Assembly (NCBI GenBank): GCA_020284085.1 | Contig: JACEVL010000943.1 | Coordinates: 131,001 to 195,000, forward strand | DNA length: 64,000 bases | From: Aporrectodea caliginosa | Taxonomy: Eukaryota > Annelida > Clitellata > Crassiclitellata > Lumbricidae | Direction: 5' to 3' | Shown here: positions 12,620 through 24,199 of the stretch, piece after piece | Numbering within the stretch: the first letter of the stretch is position 1 | Layout: each line of letters starts with the position of its first letter | Position numbers and translations under genes: made by a program | The notes under the pieces: generated by a model | Told to the model about the DNA's origin: nothing | Databases searched by the model: none | The model's input: the letters and a program-made list of their open reading frames with translations, nothing else

Positions 12620-13630
12620 CGGAGCATTAGTCAAAAGGTGGAAATAGCTCATAACAAGCTGAATTTTTCAGGATAGGTCCAGGAATATGAGTAGAATAGC
12701 ATATTAAAAGTCCTCAAAAATCCCCTTGGAGCTCCTTGAGAAATTCAAGATGGCGTCCAAAATGGCCGTCATTTTCCATCAACATTAGTTACTTGGTGGA
12801 AATAGCTCACACAAAGCTGAATTTTTCAGAATAGGTGCAGGAATAGGTGTAGAATGACATAATAAAAGCCCTTGAAAATCTTCTTGCAGCTCTTTCAAAA
12901 ATCCAAGATGGCGTCCAAAATGGCCGTCATTTTTCATTATAATCATTACTTAAATTGGGGAAATAGCTCATAAGAAGCTCAATTGTTTAGGATAGGTGCG
13001 GGAATATGTGTACAATAACATACTAAAAGTCCTCGAAAATCCCCCTGAAGTTCTTTTAGAAATCCAAGATGGCGTCCAACATGGCCGTCATCTTCCATTA
13101 GCTTTATAATCATTATTAAATGGTGGAAATAGCTCATAATAAACTGACATTTTTAGGATAGGTGCAGAAATATGTGTAGAATAACATACTAAAAGTCCTC
13201 AAAAATCCTCCTGGAGCTCTTTCAAAAATCCAAGATGGCGTCCAAAATGGCCGTCATTTTCCATTATAATCATTAGTTAAATGGTGGAAATAGCTCTTAG
13301 AAAGCTGAATTTTTCAGGATACGTGCAGGAATATTTGTAGAATAACATACTAAAAGTCCTCGAAAATCCTCCTGGAGCTCTTTCACAAATCCAAGATGGC
13401 GTCCAAAATGGCCGTCATTTTCCTTTATAATCATTAGTTAAATGGTGGAAATAGCTCTTAAAAACCTGAATTTTTCAAGATAGCTGCAGGACTATGAGTA
13501 GAATAACATACTAAAATTCGTCAAAAATCTCTCTGGAACTCGTTTTAGAAATCCAAGATGGCGTCCAAAATGGCCAACAGTTTTTAGTATTATCATTATC
13601 TTGCAACCTTAGAAGTTAGAATCGCAATGA
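12620..13630. repeat. Left inverted arm, six ~160-bp units
   Basis: Unit spacing is 158, 161, 166, 161 and 162 bp. The unit at 13392 has no partner in the right arm; the other five pair with right-arm units in mirrored order. Confidence 0.9.
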
Positions 13631-13832
13631 TAGTATAGTGTCTTAGTGGAGTGGTTTCATGAAAGTAGCCACACCGAGTGGCCTATACGAGAAAACAAGA
13701 ATAGAAACGTTGCCCTTCATCAATCTGGATCCCTCCAATCCAAAGACTAGGCGAGTAGGCACTATTTATAGGTCATTATGTTTTGCAGCGAAACGATGTG
13801 AAAGCGTGGCTTGAGAATATATCGAGTCACAT

Positions 13833-14420
13833 TTGACCATTTGGCCTCTATACATGAAGGCTGCAGAGGTTGTAGCTTCTTCACAAGATCTGCAGAAAGT
13901 AATATTCCGTCTAGGAGGATTTCATCTCCTGTTGTCTTTCCTTGGTGGCATAGGCAACAAAATGACAGGTAGCTGGCTACCAGAGTTTTGTGAGACGGTA
14001 TATGCCAAAGGATCCGTTATACATACGCAATCTCGCCATGACTTTTCTTGTGCTCTTCGTGCTCACATTGTTACTTTATCAGCCCTCATTGGGGTTTGTT
14101 GGGTTCACGTGGCACCTTGGATAGCACAGAAAAGTCACTGAACAGTTCTTGATGCGGGTGCTGAAAACACCAGGAGAAATGACGCATGGTCGGGGAATCA
14201 GAGACAAAGTGGGTCCTCGCTGTTTTCCTATCAGTGATGCACTGGAGCAGTTCAAAGGCGTGCACTCTGGTCCATCAGAGCAACATAAGGACATGCAGCA
14301 AAGCACACAATTAAGAGATAATACGGATCGTTGCTTTCGACATCGTGCACAAGAAACGGGACTTTGACTTGCTAGATACATTCACAAACAATAGAAGCAC
14401 CCATAAAGAGGTGAACAGAG
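13833..14420 (+). pseudogene. Transposase-like protein remnant inside the inverted-array element
   Basis: The first open part (13833-14141) reads LGGFHLLLSFLGGIGNKMTGS then LPEFCETVYAKGSVIH, with a downstream ALRAH. The second frame (14149-14367) has MTHGRGIRDKV, ISDALEQFKGVHSGPSEQH and QLRDNTDR. From memory these phrases occur together in repeat-associated animal proteins, always in this order. Frameshifts and stops separate the segments, so this copy is dead. No catalytic DDE triad can be assigned by eye. Confidence 0.6.
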
Positions 14421-14774
14421 CTGTGGAAACCTTTATTCTTAAGCTCTAGGGGTAAAAAATTGTGTATCACTTGATGAATACCGCCACATAGCATACTAAC
14501 AGGCAATCGGTCACAGTTCCCTCAGTTCATCATTTCAGCTAGCAAGTCCATCTCCAACTAGTGCTGCATCAAAGCAACATTCCTTCCGCACTTATATGAT
14601 TCAGTCGCAAATAGAACGGAAGGAAGCATCCATGCCACAGGTCCAGAACAAGCACAAAGAAGCGAAGGCGACGTAGGAGCTTCTGATATCCCGACTCCAA
14701 GACCACGCATTGGCAGTCGAGAATGGGATCTAACAGAGTCGACCCAAAAACCGCACATCCTGACACTGCTCAAC

Positions 14775-14907
14775 ATGGTATCATGTGGGTGCAAAGCTTA
14801 TGGCTTTAGCAACATGACACGTAGTTGCAAGAAACTTGGATTCTTTTGCAACTCGATCTGCTATCAATGCAGTGGTCAAACATGCAACAACACTCCACCG
14901 ATATAAT
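14775..14907 (+). pseudogene. C-terminal cysteine cluster of the same element
   Basis: From ATG at 14775 to TAA at 14905-14907 the frame gives VSCGCKAY, SCKKLGFFCNSICYQC and SGQTCNN. The spacing C-x-C, then C-x6-C-x3-C-x2-C-x4-C, resembles a CXC-type zinc-binding tail. Comparable tails end several transposon-encoded proteins. Placement just inside the right arm fits the C terminus of the transposase. Confidence 0.5.
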
Positions 14908-15071
14908 AACATGTCAGCAATGATCAGATTAACAATGACATGCCACAGAACTAGGCCTACTAATGTGAACAAATGTTTCATTTATATTTCCATTTGTCAT
15001 CTTCATTCTGGCTACTTTGAGTTTTAGAGACTCGTGTTCATTATGACTTAAAACATATGTTTAGATACTTC

Positions 15072-15885
15072 CATTTGCGATTCTAACTTCTAATGTTGCA
15101 GGATAATGATAATACTGAAAAATGTTGGCCATTTTGGACGCCATCTTGGATTTCTATAAAGCGTTCCTGAGATATTTTCGAGGACTTTCAGTATGTTATT
15201 TCACTCATAGTCCTGCACCTATCCTGAAAATTTCAGCATTTTATGAGCTATTTCCACCATTTAACTAATGATTATAATGGAAAATGACGGCCATTTTGGA
15301 CGCCATCTTGGATTTTTGAAAGAGCTCCAGGAGGAATTTTGAGGACTTTTAGTATGTTGTTCTACACATATTTCTGCACCTATCCTAAAATTTTTAGTTT
15401 ATTATGAGCTATTTCCACCATTTAATAATGATTATAAAGCTAATGGAAGATGACGGCCATGTTGGACGCCATCTTGGATTTCTAAAAGAACTTCAGGGGG
15501 ATTTTCGAGGACTTTTAGTATGTTATTGTACACATATTCCTGCACCTATCCTAAACAATTGAGCTTCTTATGAGCTATTTCCCCAATTTAACTAATGATT
15601 ATAATGAAAAATGACGGCCATTTTGGACGCCATCTTGGATTTTTGAAAGAGCTGCAAGAAGATTTTCAAGGGCTTTTATTATGTTATTCTACACCTATTC
15701 CTGCACCTATTCTGAAAAATTCAGCTTTGTGTGAGCTATTTCCACCAAGTAACTAATGCTGATGGAAAATGATGGCCATTTTGGACGCCATCTTGAATTT
15801 CTCAAGGAGCTCCAATAATATGCTATTCTACTCATATTCCTGGACCTATCCTGAAAAATTCAGCTTGTTATGAGCTATTTCCACC
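15072..15885. repeat. Right inverted arm, five ~160-bp units
   Basis: Reverse-complement units carry TTGGACGCCATCTTG near 15135, 15297, 15472, 15623 and 15781. The outermost unit is shortened by about 25 bp between its GGAGCTCC and ATATGCTATTC segments. Confidence 0.9.
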
Positions 15886-18225
15886 TTTCAACACATTTTG
15901 ATCTAATGCTCTTGGACTATTAACCAGGAGGTTAAAATAAGCCGTAGATCGTTTAATTTATCTTCTTTGTGTATGTGCGTCACACATGAAATGTGACCGT
16001 GTCTGAGAAAATCCCAGAAAGTCGAAAAATCAGAACTGGGTTTGAAACTGCTCTGGGTTAGGCTAAAACTTCTGCATAATCGCGTGTAAACCACCCACAT
16101 GTTTCTATCACAAAATAATAGTAAAAAAGTTACATTTTTTAAAGTTGCAGGTCTCTGTTAACTCGAGTTAACGTTTACGATAACTATATGATCTGACATA
16201 ATTCGCTGAGTCCAAAGGGGTTGTGAACGTTTATGAATATAAAGATCCGAAGCGTATTCATGCGCTTGTTAAGGCTATAATCATTTAAATCAAGGCCTAT
16301 TAATATTTATGAAACTGGTTAAGATGATCAATTCATAGCGTCACAGTTTGCATAATGAACGATCTGCAGACTTCATTTTAGGGCACCAAGAGGACATGTT
16401 AAATAAATTTTGTTGCAGAGCATCATAAATAAACTGAGAAAAAACTTAGCGAAACTCTACATAGGAACCATTCTGTCCGATTATGATTTCATTGTGCTAC
16501 GTCAGCAGCGCCTTTTATGAGTCTCTCTTGAAGTAGCTAGATACATTTTCAGTTGCAATTACAATACGGTCTTACAATTTGGTATCTAACACAACAAGCA
16601 ATGAATGCAAATTCATTTTGACCGATTTTATGTCAACTTGTCTTCTTTTCTCGTTTATCGCAAATGACCTTTTCCGACTTAGTCAGGGTTTTCTTAGGCA
16701 CGATGACATAACAGGCGATTAATATATATTCCGCTTCTACTTATGGTTGGCCTATTACTGGACACTAATATTCATTTTCCCCGCTGGGAAATCGCAGCCA
16801 GAGGTAATAAATTATTGTTCTGTTTGTCGTCTGATCTTATGCATCGTAATGCAAACAGTTGCTCTGCTGGTCATCATCTGATACAAGCGCAGAATAAATG
16901 ATGTTCCTCTGCCATAAGCGGATATTCCACGCACACACAAATTATTTGGAAGATTTAAAAACTTAGTTGCCTCAGAGAAGCAATTTCTTAAAGGTGTAGT
17001 TAGTTACTTTTGATTAACGACAGCGTACGACTGCAAAAGCTGCTGACCTTACTTACCTTAATCTAATCAACCGCTTAGTCAACACTGATAAGTTACGTTT
17101 AAAATTCTAATGTTGAAAAGCTGGCGAGAGCAGTGAATTTGCAAGTTATTCCCGAAGAAAGCATAGTTTAAATGAGAGAGAGGGAGAAATGAAGGGAAGG
17201 AGGTCAGGAGGGGAAGGAAGGAAGGAGAAAAGGAGGAAAGGAGTGAAGGAGGCCAATTTATTCCTTGGTCGCAGTGGAGTGGACTGCACGCGAGTCCAGT
17301 ATGGTACTTAACTGTGACAGACAGCGCGGTCTGTGTTGGGGGATAGTCTTTATACGGTGTGAAGTGGTTGTGCTAAGGAGGTACCTAAAGATCAGAAGGC
17401 TAATTGAAACGAACAGGAAGCTAATCAGTTTACAAGTTAGGTTTAAGCAATTTGTACCATGCGATTTAGAGAATTACGGAGGCGTTGAAGCGGTTGATTT
17501 TGAGATCTGAGTTAGCCACAATTGTGTAGGAGTAACTAAGACAGAAAGAGAGCAGGGTATGGTTTCAGATATATATAGGCTTTTTGGAAAGAGTCAACCT
17601 GATGTGACGCACAGCACTCAAATTAACGAAGAACTGCACAAGTAACTGACCACTGTAACAGTTACTCTTAGTATTTAACACTATTTCATAACGGGTGGCT
17701 GTATCATATATATTAACAGAATGTTGCTAATCACCTGCTTATGGAAACAACGACAATGAATAGATATACCAAAATAATTGGTTCTGCGTAGATGTTTAGC
17801 ATTAAATTAAGCTTCTAAGCTTTTATGCATCGGATTCATCCGTCGGATTTCAACCTCGCTTTCCAAGGGTTATTCCTTTTTTGTTTGCGATTTTACTCGG
17901 AACCACTTTCCACTGATCATGATAACGGCGCGATAGCAGTCACTAGATTAAGTTGGATTCGTGAAGCCTAAAAGCCTTCATAAGCAATATCAAAACAAAG
18001 CTGACAGAGCGAAACTAATCCTCGCGTAAATGTCTTCGGCGACGAGTGTTTTCTTGGGCAGCCTTTAAGTGAACTTGGAATCGAGTGTATCTCTGACAAT
18101 TAAATCTATCCAATGCATTTCCACTCCAGACTGCGGCTTAAATCTTAGAATACCTTAACTGACTGCCAACTGCGTTCTATTGTAAACTGCCAAAGGGGAC
18201 GCTTTCATGCTAGATTGGCCGTATA
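15886..18225. other. No gene recognised
   Basis: AT-rich, with a purine-rich GGAAGG tract at 17165-17240. Open frames such as 17265-17510 lack a recognisable domain. Confidence 0.4.
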
Positions 18226-18296
18226 CAATGTTATGGGACGTGATATAATGTAACCCCATTGTATGGGTTTATGTTAAATAGCGTCCCGTAACATTG
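18226..18296. repeat. Imperfect 31-bp stem hairpin
   Basis: CAATGTTATGGGACG pairs with CGTCCCGTAACATTG, and pairing continues inward with several mismatches to a loop of about 8 nt (CATTGTAT). The size and shape suit a small MITE remnant or a microRNA-like precursor; sequence alone cannot separate these. Confidence 0.7.
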
Positions 18297-19878
18297 CGTC
18301 ACGTAGCTTCTTCATCTGGAAGAGTAGAATTGCAAAGGAGGATCTGCAGGCATTCTTTGGTTGGTACAGGAACACGCTTCAGCTGGACGCCAACCATAAC
18401 TCCTCGCTGTTGCCTTTGTTACGAAACACGGCCCAGACATTGACATTGTATCTCTTGAATAGAGACATAGTTTCGACACAACGCATAGTGATAGGCGCTG
18501 TGGAATAGCCAGGAAAGGGTAGAATCTATGGTCGGAGGATGAATGCGGCCACATCAGTTCACGTCGCATTGATGATAAAAGCTGGGAGTTACAAATACAA
18601 ATACACAACGCCAATCATCGTCGATATGACGGCGTCGCTAAATAAACGTTATAATCGAATACAAATACTTGTTTTCCAAAGAACCAGCTTTATGAAACTA
18701 GCAATTGTGATTACAATTAATTTTGTTTAGCCATCACTTCAAGAGAAGCTCATCAGAGGTGCTTCCGATCTGATTCAGACCTGCTCATTTTTCTCTAAAT
18801 TGATCGGATGAGATCCTTTACCACTGCTGCACGTTTGAATGGATGCCACGCCTTTAAAGGTCTCCGTGCTGGACCGAGATCCAAATCTCTTAAATAAGTC
18901 CTAATCGGAATGCGAACCAGCGTTCTTAAGGAAAGATACGCATCGAATAATATTATAACTGGATCTTTGACGAAAAACCTTGGCATAACACTGATCAGCC
19001 GACCACAAAAATGTAGAAGATTAGTGTATAAAATATGTAAACCTGCATAAATGGCATTACTATAGAGTAAAATAATGCTGCGTATAAATGCATGCGACGG
19101 GGTTGTGGCCACTTGAGCTGTAGGCCTATTGTGAGAATCTGGCAATAAAGCAGCGAGTAGGTCAATTCCTGGTCCAAGGTCGCACACAATTCACGCAGTG
19201 GTGAATGAGACTTAGAGAAGCAATTCTGCAGACAATCGATTTTGGAGCTCTGCCACCAATCCAGATGAACTGGATTTTTGCCGGGATGGAGATTGGCATT
19301 CTGTGTAAAATAATGGCTTCAGTCCATACTAGCCAATTGCGCCTTCTCGTTGGCCGTTTCCATACTAATGCATATTCACGAGTAGGCCTAATGACTGCTA
19401 CTGCTCTAATAATAACCAGCGGCTCTAGACTGTAGCCTTATTCAGTTAACGTGTGTATGTGTGTAGTACACAAATACAAGATAGTACAGAAACTTTGAAG
19501 ATACTATATACTGTAAAGTTAGATTACTGTTCTGTTGTCGACTTTATTTTGTTCTCATAATATCGTTTCTTTACCGCAATTATTTTAAACTTTTTATGTC
19601 AAGTGCCGAGCTTTTGCTTGCGTTAATAAAGAACACACTTACTTGCTTACTGACCTGCAATATTTTATTAACCTTTGTCCTAAATAAGATACAGCGCTGT
19701 TTTTCACTCTTGACCTATTAACAGTTAACTGATGCGTGTATGCTGTGCAGTTTTCAGTTTACGAAATAAAATAAACCTATAATCCTGGAAGGTAGGCCCT
19801 ATTAATAACGACATTTTTGGATTCCATTTTCATGCGTTTATAGATCTATTTCCAAAGAACACACCTGTAATTTCAGTT
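18297..19878. other. Unassigned, with interspersed-repeat traces
   Basis: A segment at 18720-18770 resembles the LINE tail with CTCATCAGAGGTGCT. A segment at 18800-18870 (ATGAGATCCTTTACC, GTTTGAATGGATGCC) recurs at 48975-49030, so it is a dispersed repeat. No host exon was found. Confidence 0.45.
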
Positions 19879-19886
19879 AATGCCAG

Positions 19887-21021
19887 CATAGGCGCCGACT
19901 CCACAGGGGCAACAGGGACTTTCGCCCCAGTACTCACCAAAGTACTGGGTCGAGAGTATATAGTTTCGCCCCAGTACATTTTTGGCCATTCAAATTTTCG
20001 GAAATTCGAAATGCTTAATAAACCTTACTTTATGTGTGTGTCTGTAACTGCTATAACATTTGATTCGTTAGTGAAAGTGAAAGTAGTTAGTACTAGTTAG
20101 TCATTCGTTCATATGGAATATTTATATAGCGCCACTTCAGAAAACTACTCAGAAGTGCTCCCAACTACAACATGCCTAAAAGAACAGTCTTAAGGCGAGA
20201 ACAGAACAGAAAAGAGAAGGTTCTGCTAAAGAGGAGAAGCTCCAGAGAGACGCCATTCTAGGTCGAGTGGCCCACCAACGAGAAAGCGCGATTCTGCCTA
20301 GTGGAGGTACAGGCAAAAGGGACAAGGAGACTCCGTTCAGATTTATGCGTAGGGATGGAGAGAGAGCCCGTATAGCACTAAGGAGAGTGTACCAGAGCTC
20401 GCGAAGATAGGCAGGAGCGAGGCCTAGTAAGTAGCGCCAGACTATAGGGTGGATGTGTCCTATACGCAATCCGCTGCTCAGAGGGAACCCCGTGGTGAAC
20501 GTCGTGCATGTATCTAGAGACAGTGTCATGGCCAAATTTGGGTATATGGCCGATAAGGCGGGCAGCAGAGTGCAAGATCCGATCCAAGCATTCCTGTCGA
20601 CCAGCATGGAGGCTAGCGTAGAGCAAGCAACAGTAGTCAAGTCTAGTTGTGACGAAGGTATGGATATGGGTGGAAGGTAGCAGAAGCAGTGAGTGAGCGA
20701 GCATAGTGCGGAGCTGGCGCAATTGGTAGAAGCAATCACGGGTAAAGAGTTAGTTGTTGCATGTAGGTTACAGCAAACTGAATGTTTTTGTATGTAATAT
20801 TCGTGGTGGTTGTGTGCTTGTCTTTATGATTGAGCAAAGAAGAAGCACTGTTGCATAGTAGGCCTATTGCAGTTAGTCTCTTGCCAGTTGAAAGGGCTTG
20901 AGAAAAGAGGGACTCGGGGAGAGGGAAGACAAGGCTGGATACGCGATGGGATCATCCGATCACGGGATCATGGGAATGAAATTTTTGCCCCAGTACCTTT
21001 TACTAAAAGTCGGCGCCTCTG
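19887..21021. mobile_element. hAT-like element, 1135 bp, with perfect 8-bp target duplication
   Basis: The ends are CATAGGCGCCGACT and, inverted, CAGAGGCGCCGACT. AATGCCAG flanks both sides exactly (19879-19886 and 21022-21029). GCCCCAGTAC occurs near both ends. No transposase was recognised, so it is non-autonomous. A minus-strand LINE fragment makes up much of the interior. Confidence 0.85.
20105..20740 (-). pseudogene. CR1-like LINE reverse transcriptase C-terminus, nested in the hAT-like element
   Basis: The minus strand reads TTRLDYCCLLYASL, then LDRILHSAARLIGHIPKF, then LAPAYLREL in another frame: the usual order in the thumb and C-terminal region of CR1-like reverse transcriptases. At least one frameshift and missing residues show decay. 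The 3' tail (GTTGGGAGCACTTCTGAG, then TGGCGCTATATAAATATT) lies at 20165-20105. Confidence 0.8.
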
Positions 21022-21029
21022 AATGCCAG

Positions 21030-22560
21030 GTATACCATGCAATCGTACAGGTGAAAATAAACTTTACGACGATCATTACACAGCATTGAAGCGTGATAAT
21101 GACCTTCATCGTGCGATATGGCGTTCGGCTGATTGCGTTCTACGTTGTAGTTCAAACTTCGAAGGAGATTGGTCTCAGGGAACAGGTGGACGTCCACTGG
21201 CAAGACCTTGGTACCACGGGTGATCTAAGGACAGTGGGGGACGAGGGATTTCGACTGGACAGGGCGATGGTGAAAGTCAAGAGGTACTGCACCCCAAACG
21301 AGTGTAGGAAGATTCCCCATTTGGTGCCAGTATGCACATTGGTAAGCATCGAGAGAGCAAGAGCCCAGAATCTAAAATGGAGCTAGAGTAAAACTACCAG
21401 GTGGTCTGCATCAGTTCTAACTGCCCTGGAAGACAGGGTGAAGGTCATTGGCATGCACTGCTAGAGAGTTAAAGCCAACATTCTCGTCTTGCACTTTGTC
21501 AAAACTGCAGAACTGTTGACTTTTGATCTGAGGATGTATTGAACGCCTGGAACAACTATTGTCAGAGGCATGCAGTGGAGGATTTAATTTAACTTAATCG
21601 TACATGGCATGCATGCATCTGCTATCTGTTACAAGATTACGTTAAAGTCGATTTAGCTCTGCATTTTCATTCGCCACTGCGTCACGATTTCTATGCTGAC
21701 CGCTGTTCATCGCCATCTAAAATCAATGTCTTCAGTTCGAATAATAGTCTTCCGCTTTGCAACTCCATTTAAATATAGTTAATTTTATGCCCTTGGTGCC
21801 GAATTAATATTGTTAATGGTGCCTTTTGATTAAGCTATCTCATTTTAATTATAGGATAAAATATTTCAATAGCAAACAAGTTAATTGAATTAAATGAAAT
21901 AGTGGAATTTTTCTGCATAGTTGTTGCCAAACTTTGCAAGAAATAGAAGACAGGCAAATAGCATAATTTCAGGAAGTCTTTCGAAATGAGTTTCAAAAGG
22001 ACGGAAAGAGTCTTTCCGACGAACGGAAGTTGTTGCAGCCAAGAAGGATTCCGTCAGAGACGGATGCTTTGGAGATGAGAGAGAGAGTGAGGCATCATTA
22101 TAAAGACGTGGAATGGAATCAATCAAACAAAGGCTATTGTGCTTGGTGGCTCCTTTCGATGGACAGGGCGGATATTTAGAATGTCCGGTGCGTTGGTTAG
22201 TCAGTTGGCTGGTCAGTTGGTCGGTCAGTTGGCTGGTCAGTTGCTGGTCGATCAGTTGCCTCCATGCAGCACCACTAATAGCATCGACAGAGGGATTAAC
22301 GACGACGACGATATGCCTAGAAAGTAGTTCAGAGTGTACAAGTGGAAAACTCATCAACCGACAAACGGAAGAACGGAAGGAAAACATCTCAAATGGGAAA
22401 CAAAGGAAATAAGAAATGAAGATGCATGGAAGCAGATAATAGAGAGAAGCACAGAAGCATAGAAGTAAGACAATCAAGCAAGTAAATCGATAATTTTAAT
22501 TAGTAACTTCAAACTCCACCGGTGTCTAAAGCACAACGCATGAAAATAAAGCAGCAATCA
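21030..22560. other. No gene confidently recognised
   Basis: One frame (21093-21386) contains YCTPNECRKIPHLVPVC and a consensus donor-like TTG|gtaagc at 21342, but I recognise no family and see no partner exon. An imperfect 12-bp tandem repeat (GGTCAGTTGGCT) lies at 22189-22256. Confidence 0.35.
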
Positions 22561-22990
22561 GGTCGATATTTTGAAGATTAGTCCAATGAGACAAAGAGAA
22601 ACAGTACGAATGATAAACCATTGAAAAAGGCATGTCTTAAATTTAGAACTAAAATGATGATACTGAACAGATAAGCTTACTGTAACAGGGAGAGTTTCCA
22701 AAATCTAGGTCCAACAACCGAAGAAGCTCGTTCACAAAAAAACAGTTCTAGTTTTAAGTATGAGCAGAGAAAGAAAATCATATGACCTGGTTAAATAACG
22801 CTAAGGCTGGGGAATAAGAACTGAGAAGGCACTAGACGAATAATTACCATTTAAATATATAATGATTGAGTGGACAAAGATAAGTAGCAAACCAATGCTT
22901 GAGGCAATGCAAACAGAGAATTGTATATAGTATCGAAAGCAGTAGACAAGTCAAGAAGAATAAGTGACATATCGCAATCTTCGTTTATTA
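22561..22990 (-). pseudogene. LINE reverse transcriptase fragment, minus strand
   Basis: The minus strand from about 22975 reads SLILLDLSTAFDTIYN, the motif A region of CR1-like reverse transcriptases, whose catalytic Asp lies in the LDLSTAFD block. Further on, at about 22700-22740, a frame reads CERASSVVGPRFWKLSL, matching the C-terminal part seen at 35040-35170. The intervening palm and thumb are missing or scrambled by stops. Confidence 0.7.
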
Positions 22991-24195
22991 GTTCTAACTG
23001 GCCAAGCGTGCGTCATCTACCGCCATCTCGCTACTCTAACCCTTCTTCCTCAGCTTCCATGCATGGTCGACTCTCGTGACTGAGCATCTGCTGACAGGTG
23101 CGAGTGTCCTCCTTCTAATCTGAAACAAGGAACTGACGCTAGGCTGCCTTCGACGGACAAAAAAGAAGTCGTTTAGATAGAACGGCAGCAGTCATTGCCA
23201 ACCACTCGATCTATGTTCTCAGCTGATTCTTCATTTCGTTTCGGTTTTTTTCTTCCGTCACCCAAACATCGTTCAGAACATGCAGGCCTGAATGTCTTCA
23301 TCATATCAAACAGCACTGGAAACAAAGATTTTACCAGTACTTTCTGAACAGTCTTGGATTTAGTTTATGAATTTTGAGCTATTGATTACGAAAATTACCA
23401 TTAAATTTTCCTAACCATACCGTTTTTTGGAAATCGCCTATTGCTTTTATTTCTTCTCGCACTTTAAGTCTACAGTAATATGTCACAAGGCAAGCTGCTT
23501 TGTATTAGCACAGACAGGCTGCCATGATGATGCTGGGGTATAAAAATCAGTGAAAGCTGAACAACGTGCAATGGGAATGCTAAGTCTTAGGCATGCCTGG
23601 GCATGCTTAGTCATGATGGATGTTAGCAATGCAGGTTTTAAAAGCAGCTCGCATACACAGCAGTTTCTATGCACGATATTGATATAAGTGTGTACGTACG
23701 CTGATACATATGTTCTAGAGGCATAGATAACACCGTGTGTGCATTCAGCAATAGCATTTATTGTCTGCAGGACGATTCGTTACAGCAGAAATATCTCGTC
23801 CATGTCGCCACAGTCGCGATGCATTGAATTGTATTTCGTGAAGAATATAATTATAAGCTTAAGCCTCACACAAGATGCATGACTGAACTGATTAAGAAAG
23901 CGAATGAGCTCTACTTCGGTTGTAAAATTGGTGATCAAGACAAACCATGATGGCTCATCAGTTATCACATTTACTGTGCAACATGTGCCATCGATCTTCA
24001 GAGCTTGGCTCAGAAGGCTCTCAGAAATCAATACTGTTCGCAGTCCCGATTATATGGGAAAAAACAGAAGGATTGAAGGACGGACTGTTACTTCCGTCTG
24101 ACAAATGTCGCTGGCTTCTCTGCTAAAATAAATCTATTGAATACCGTAATCTCCCTTCATCCATGCCGCATGACGACAGTATACCAGTACCGAAG
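22991..24195. other. No gene recognised
   Basis: No exon, RNA gene or element boundary was supported in this interval. Confidence 0.4.
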
Positions 24196-24199
24196 CCAC

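Larger units (their letters stand above)
12620..15885. mobile_element. DNA transposon with inverted arrays of a ~160-bp subrepeat as its arms
   Basis: The left arm (12620-13630) holds six head-to-tail copies of a unit built from GGTGGAAATAGCTCATAA, a GATAGGTGCAGGAATATG segment and CAAGATGGCGTCCAAAATGG. The copies start their ATGGCG box at 12746, 12904, 13065, 13231, 13392 and 13554. The right arm (15072-15885) is the reverse complement with five units. The inverted identity extends inward to the TTAGAAGTTAGAATCGCAA segment on both sides. The outer tips share GAGCATTAG and TCAAAA. The 1.4-kb core encodes decayed transposase-like protein on the + strand. The layout (long inverted arms around a coding core) is that of a DNA transposon. 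I cannot name the superfamily, and no target duplication was clear. Confidence 0.8.

Noticed and set aside
13833..14141. A host gene exon
   Set aside because: It lies between the inverted arms of a transposon, is broken downstream, and resembles repeat-associated proteins.
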